From Robertmurraya korlensis (GTDB lineage: Bacteria > Bacillota > Bacilli > Bacillales > Cytobacillaceae), in NCBI RefSeq assembly GCF_023715225.1, contig NZ_JAMBNS010000002.1, positions 1 to 64,000 on the forward strand: a DNA stretch of 64,000 nucleotides. The letters run 5' to 3'. The translations under genes and the position numbers were made by a program. Shown piece after piece: positions 63,140 through 64,000 of the stretch. Within the stretch, counting starts at the first letter, position 1; every line of letters starts with the position of its first letter. The notes below the pieces were generated by a model. That model was not told the DNA's origin. It was given only the letters and a program-made list of their open reading frames with translations, and did not search any database.

Positions 63140-64000
63140 CTATTTCTCCATGCCTAACGCTGTTAATAATTGCTGTACCTGTGTTTCCTGCTCCTCTAAG
63201 AACTTTGTGAAATCGGAGCTGTTTTTGTATTCCATTTCCCAACCTTGAGTTTCAACTTCCTTCTTCCATTCTGGAGAATTCACAAGCTTTTCTAAGGACG
63301 ACTCCCAGTACTTTTTCGCTTCCTCTGACATTTTTTCAGGGCCAAAAACCCCACGCCAAATGGTAAACTCAGCTTCGACTCCTTGTTCAATCGCTGTTGG
63401 CACATCCTTGAAGTCACCACCAATACGCTCGGTGGAGGTTACCGCTAACACTCTTACATCACCTGATTTAATAAATTCCTTTACACTAGAAGCATCCGTT
63501 CCAATAACATCTGCATTTCCACCAAGTAATGCCGTGATCGCTTCACCTCCGCCATCATAGGACACGTACTTTACTTTTGTCGGATCCACACCATATTTAT
63601 AAGCTGGTAGAATAGAAATTAAGTGATCCATTGATCCTGGTGCAGAACCTCCTGCAAATGTTAGTTTACTAGGATCCTTCTTTACTTCTTCCAAAACAGA
63701 CTTTAAGTCTGTAAACTTTGAATCTGCTTTTACAACAATGGCTCCATAATCCTTTGTTAACTGTGCGAGAGGAGTTGTGTTTTTGTACCCAAATGGACTA
63801 TTTCCTTCTTTTTTCAAATTATTAATGATAATCGGTGGGGAATTAACAAATAGCATGTCATTATTCTCTACTTGTTGGGTCGCATATTCAGCCATAAAAA
63901 CAGCTCCGCCACCACCCGGTTTATTTTCTACCGTTAACGGTTGTTCCACAATCTTTGTCTCTGCTAATACCTTTGTCAACGAGCGGGCCGTTAAGTCCCA
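63140..64000 (-). CDS. tctC: TctC binding protein, 5' end outside the window
   Basis: At least 286 residues, open to the right edge; the frame reads WDLTARSLTKVL at the edge, so the TTG at 63979 is internal, not the start. Conserved VENKPGGGG, LTKDYGAIVVKADS, FAGGSAPGSMDHL and the terminal domain identify a TctC/Bug-type extracytoplasmic tricarboxylate-binding protein. Its signal peptide lies beyond 64000. First gene of the tctCBA operon. Confidence 0.93.
   Translation of the reverse strand, partial: WDLTARSLTKVLAETKIVEQPLTVENKPGGGGAVFMAEYATQQVENNDMLFVNSPPIIINNLKKEGNSPFGYKNTTPLAQLTKDYGAIVVKADSKFTDLKSVLEEVKKDPSKLTFAGGSAPGSMDHLISILPAYKYGVDPTKVKYVSYDGGGEAITALLGGNADVIGTDASSVKEFIKSGDVRVLAVTSTERIGGDFKDVPTAIEQGVEAEFTIWRGVFGPEKMSEEAKKYWESSLEKLVNSPEWKKEVETQGWEMEYKNSSDFTKFLEEQETQVQQLLTALGMEK

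Noticed and set aside
63140-63979. TTG at 63979 as start of tctC
   Set aside because: The frame stays open and conserved (WDLTARS) to the window edge, so the gene continues outside.

Overview
The window looks like chromosome of a low-GC, spore-forming-type member of the Bacillaceae. Shine-Dalgarno sites are strong (AGGAGG/GGAGG), GTG and TTG starts are frequent, and intrinsic terminators are dense. Family content fits: DUF3231, DUF2935, DUF3889, an NiaP-type niacin transporter, a ba3 oxidase, RNase J, DUF421 and FlaR-like kinases. I see no rRNA, tRNA, CRISPR array, insertion sequence or phage gene. It is mostly short operons of accessory character.

Left part (1-16 kb): a membrane GGDEF-EAL protein with a GNAT/FeeM-like gene; a YdcF-like protein and an APH-like kinase. 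Next is a MutS2 paralogue without its Smr domain, followed by a DUF3231 gene. In front of it lies a long leader with its own promoter, a 7-codon ORF and a strong terminator directly before the ribosome binding site: an antibiotic-type attenuator. Then come GtrA, a broken phosphoglycerate-mutase fragment, DUF2935, and a three-gene Cys-rich set (MarR regulator, ArsP/YraQ-like permease, 38-residue CC protein) with two shared operators. An OmpR-type two-component system closes this part.

Middle (16-39 kb): an SRPBCC/ArsR pair with a consensus promoter inside an inverted repeat; a c-di-GMP-I riboswitch before a secreted DUF5667 protein; nitroreductase; DUF421; niaP with a candidate NiaR palindrome; a TipAS-type MerR regulator with a 19-bp-spacer promoter; and a Fur-boxed siderophore ABC operon whose promoter spacer holds a G8 run. 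A PAS-LOV-PP2C phosphatase overlaps an RsbW-like kinase, suggesting blue-light partner switching. A Baeyer-Villiger monooxygenase/esterase operon sits beside a divergent LuxR-type regulator. An acetate transporter follows a structured leader.

Right part (39-64 kb): an extra RNase J; GH1 6-phospho-beta-glucosidase with divergent RpiR; threonine dehydratase; a tiny hydrophobic toxin with a LexA-like box over its promoter and a convergent antisense RNA candidate; mqo; a ba3 oxidase operon (IIa, II, I, SCO, CtaG-like) with a Fur-like box upstream; a YlmA-like ATPase; a secreted M14 carboxypeptidase; and a TctCBA tricarboxylate transporter with its CitAB-type two-component system, cut by the right edge.

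The best candidates for undescribed biology are the attenuated MutS2 paralogue, the LOV-phosphatase/RsbW pair, the SOS-boxed toxin-antisense locus and the poly-G promoter of the siderophore operon.
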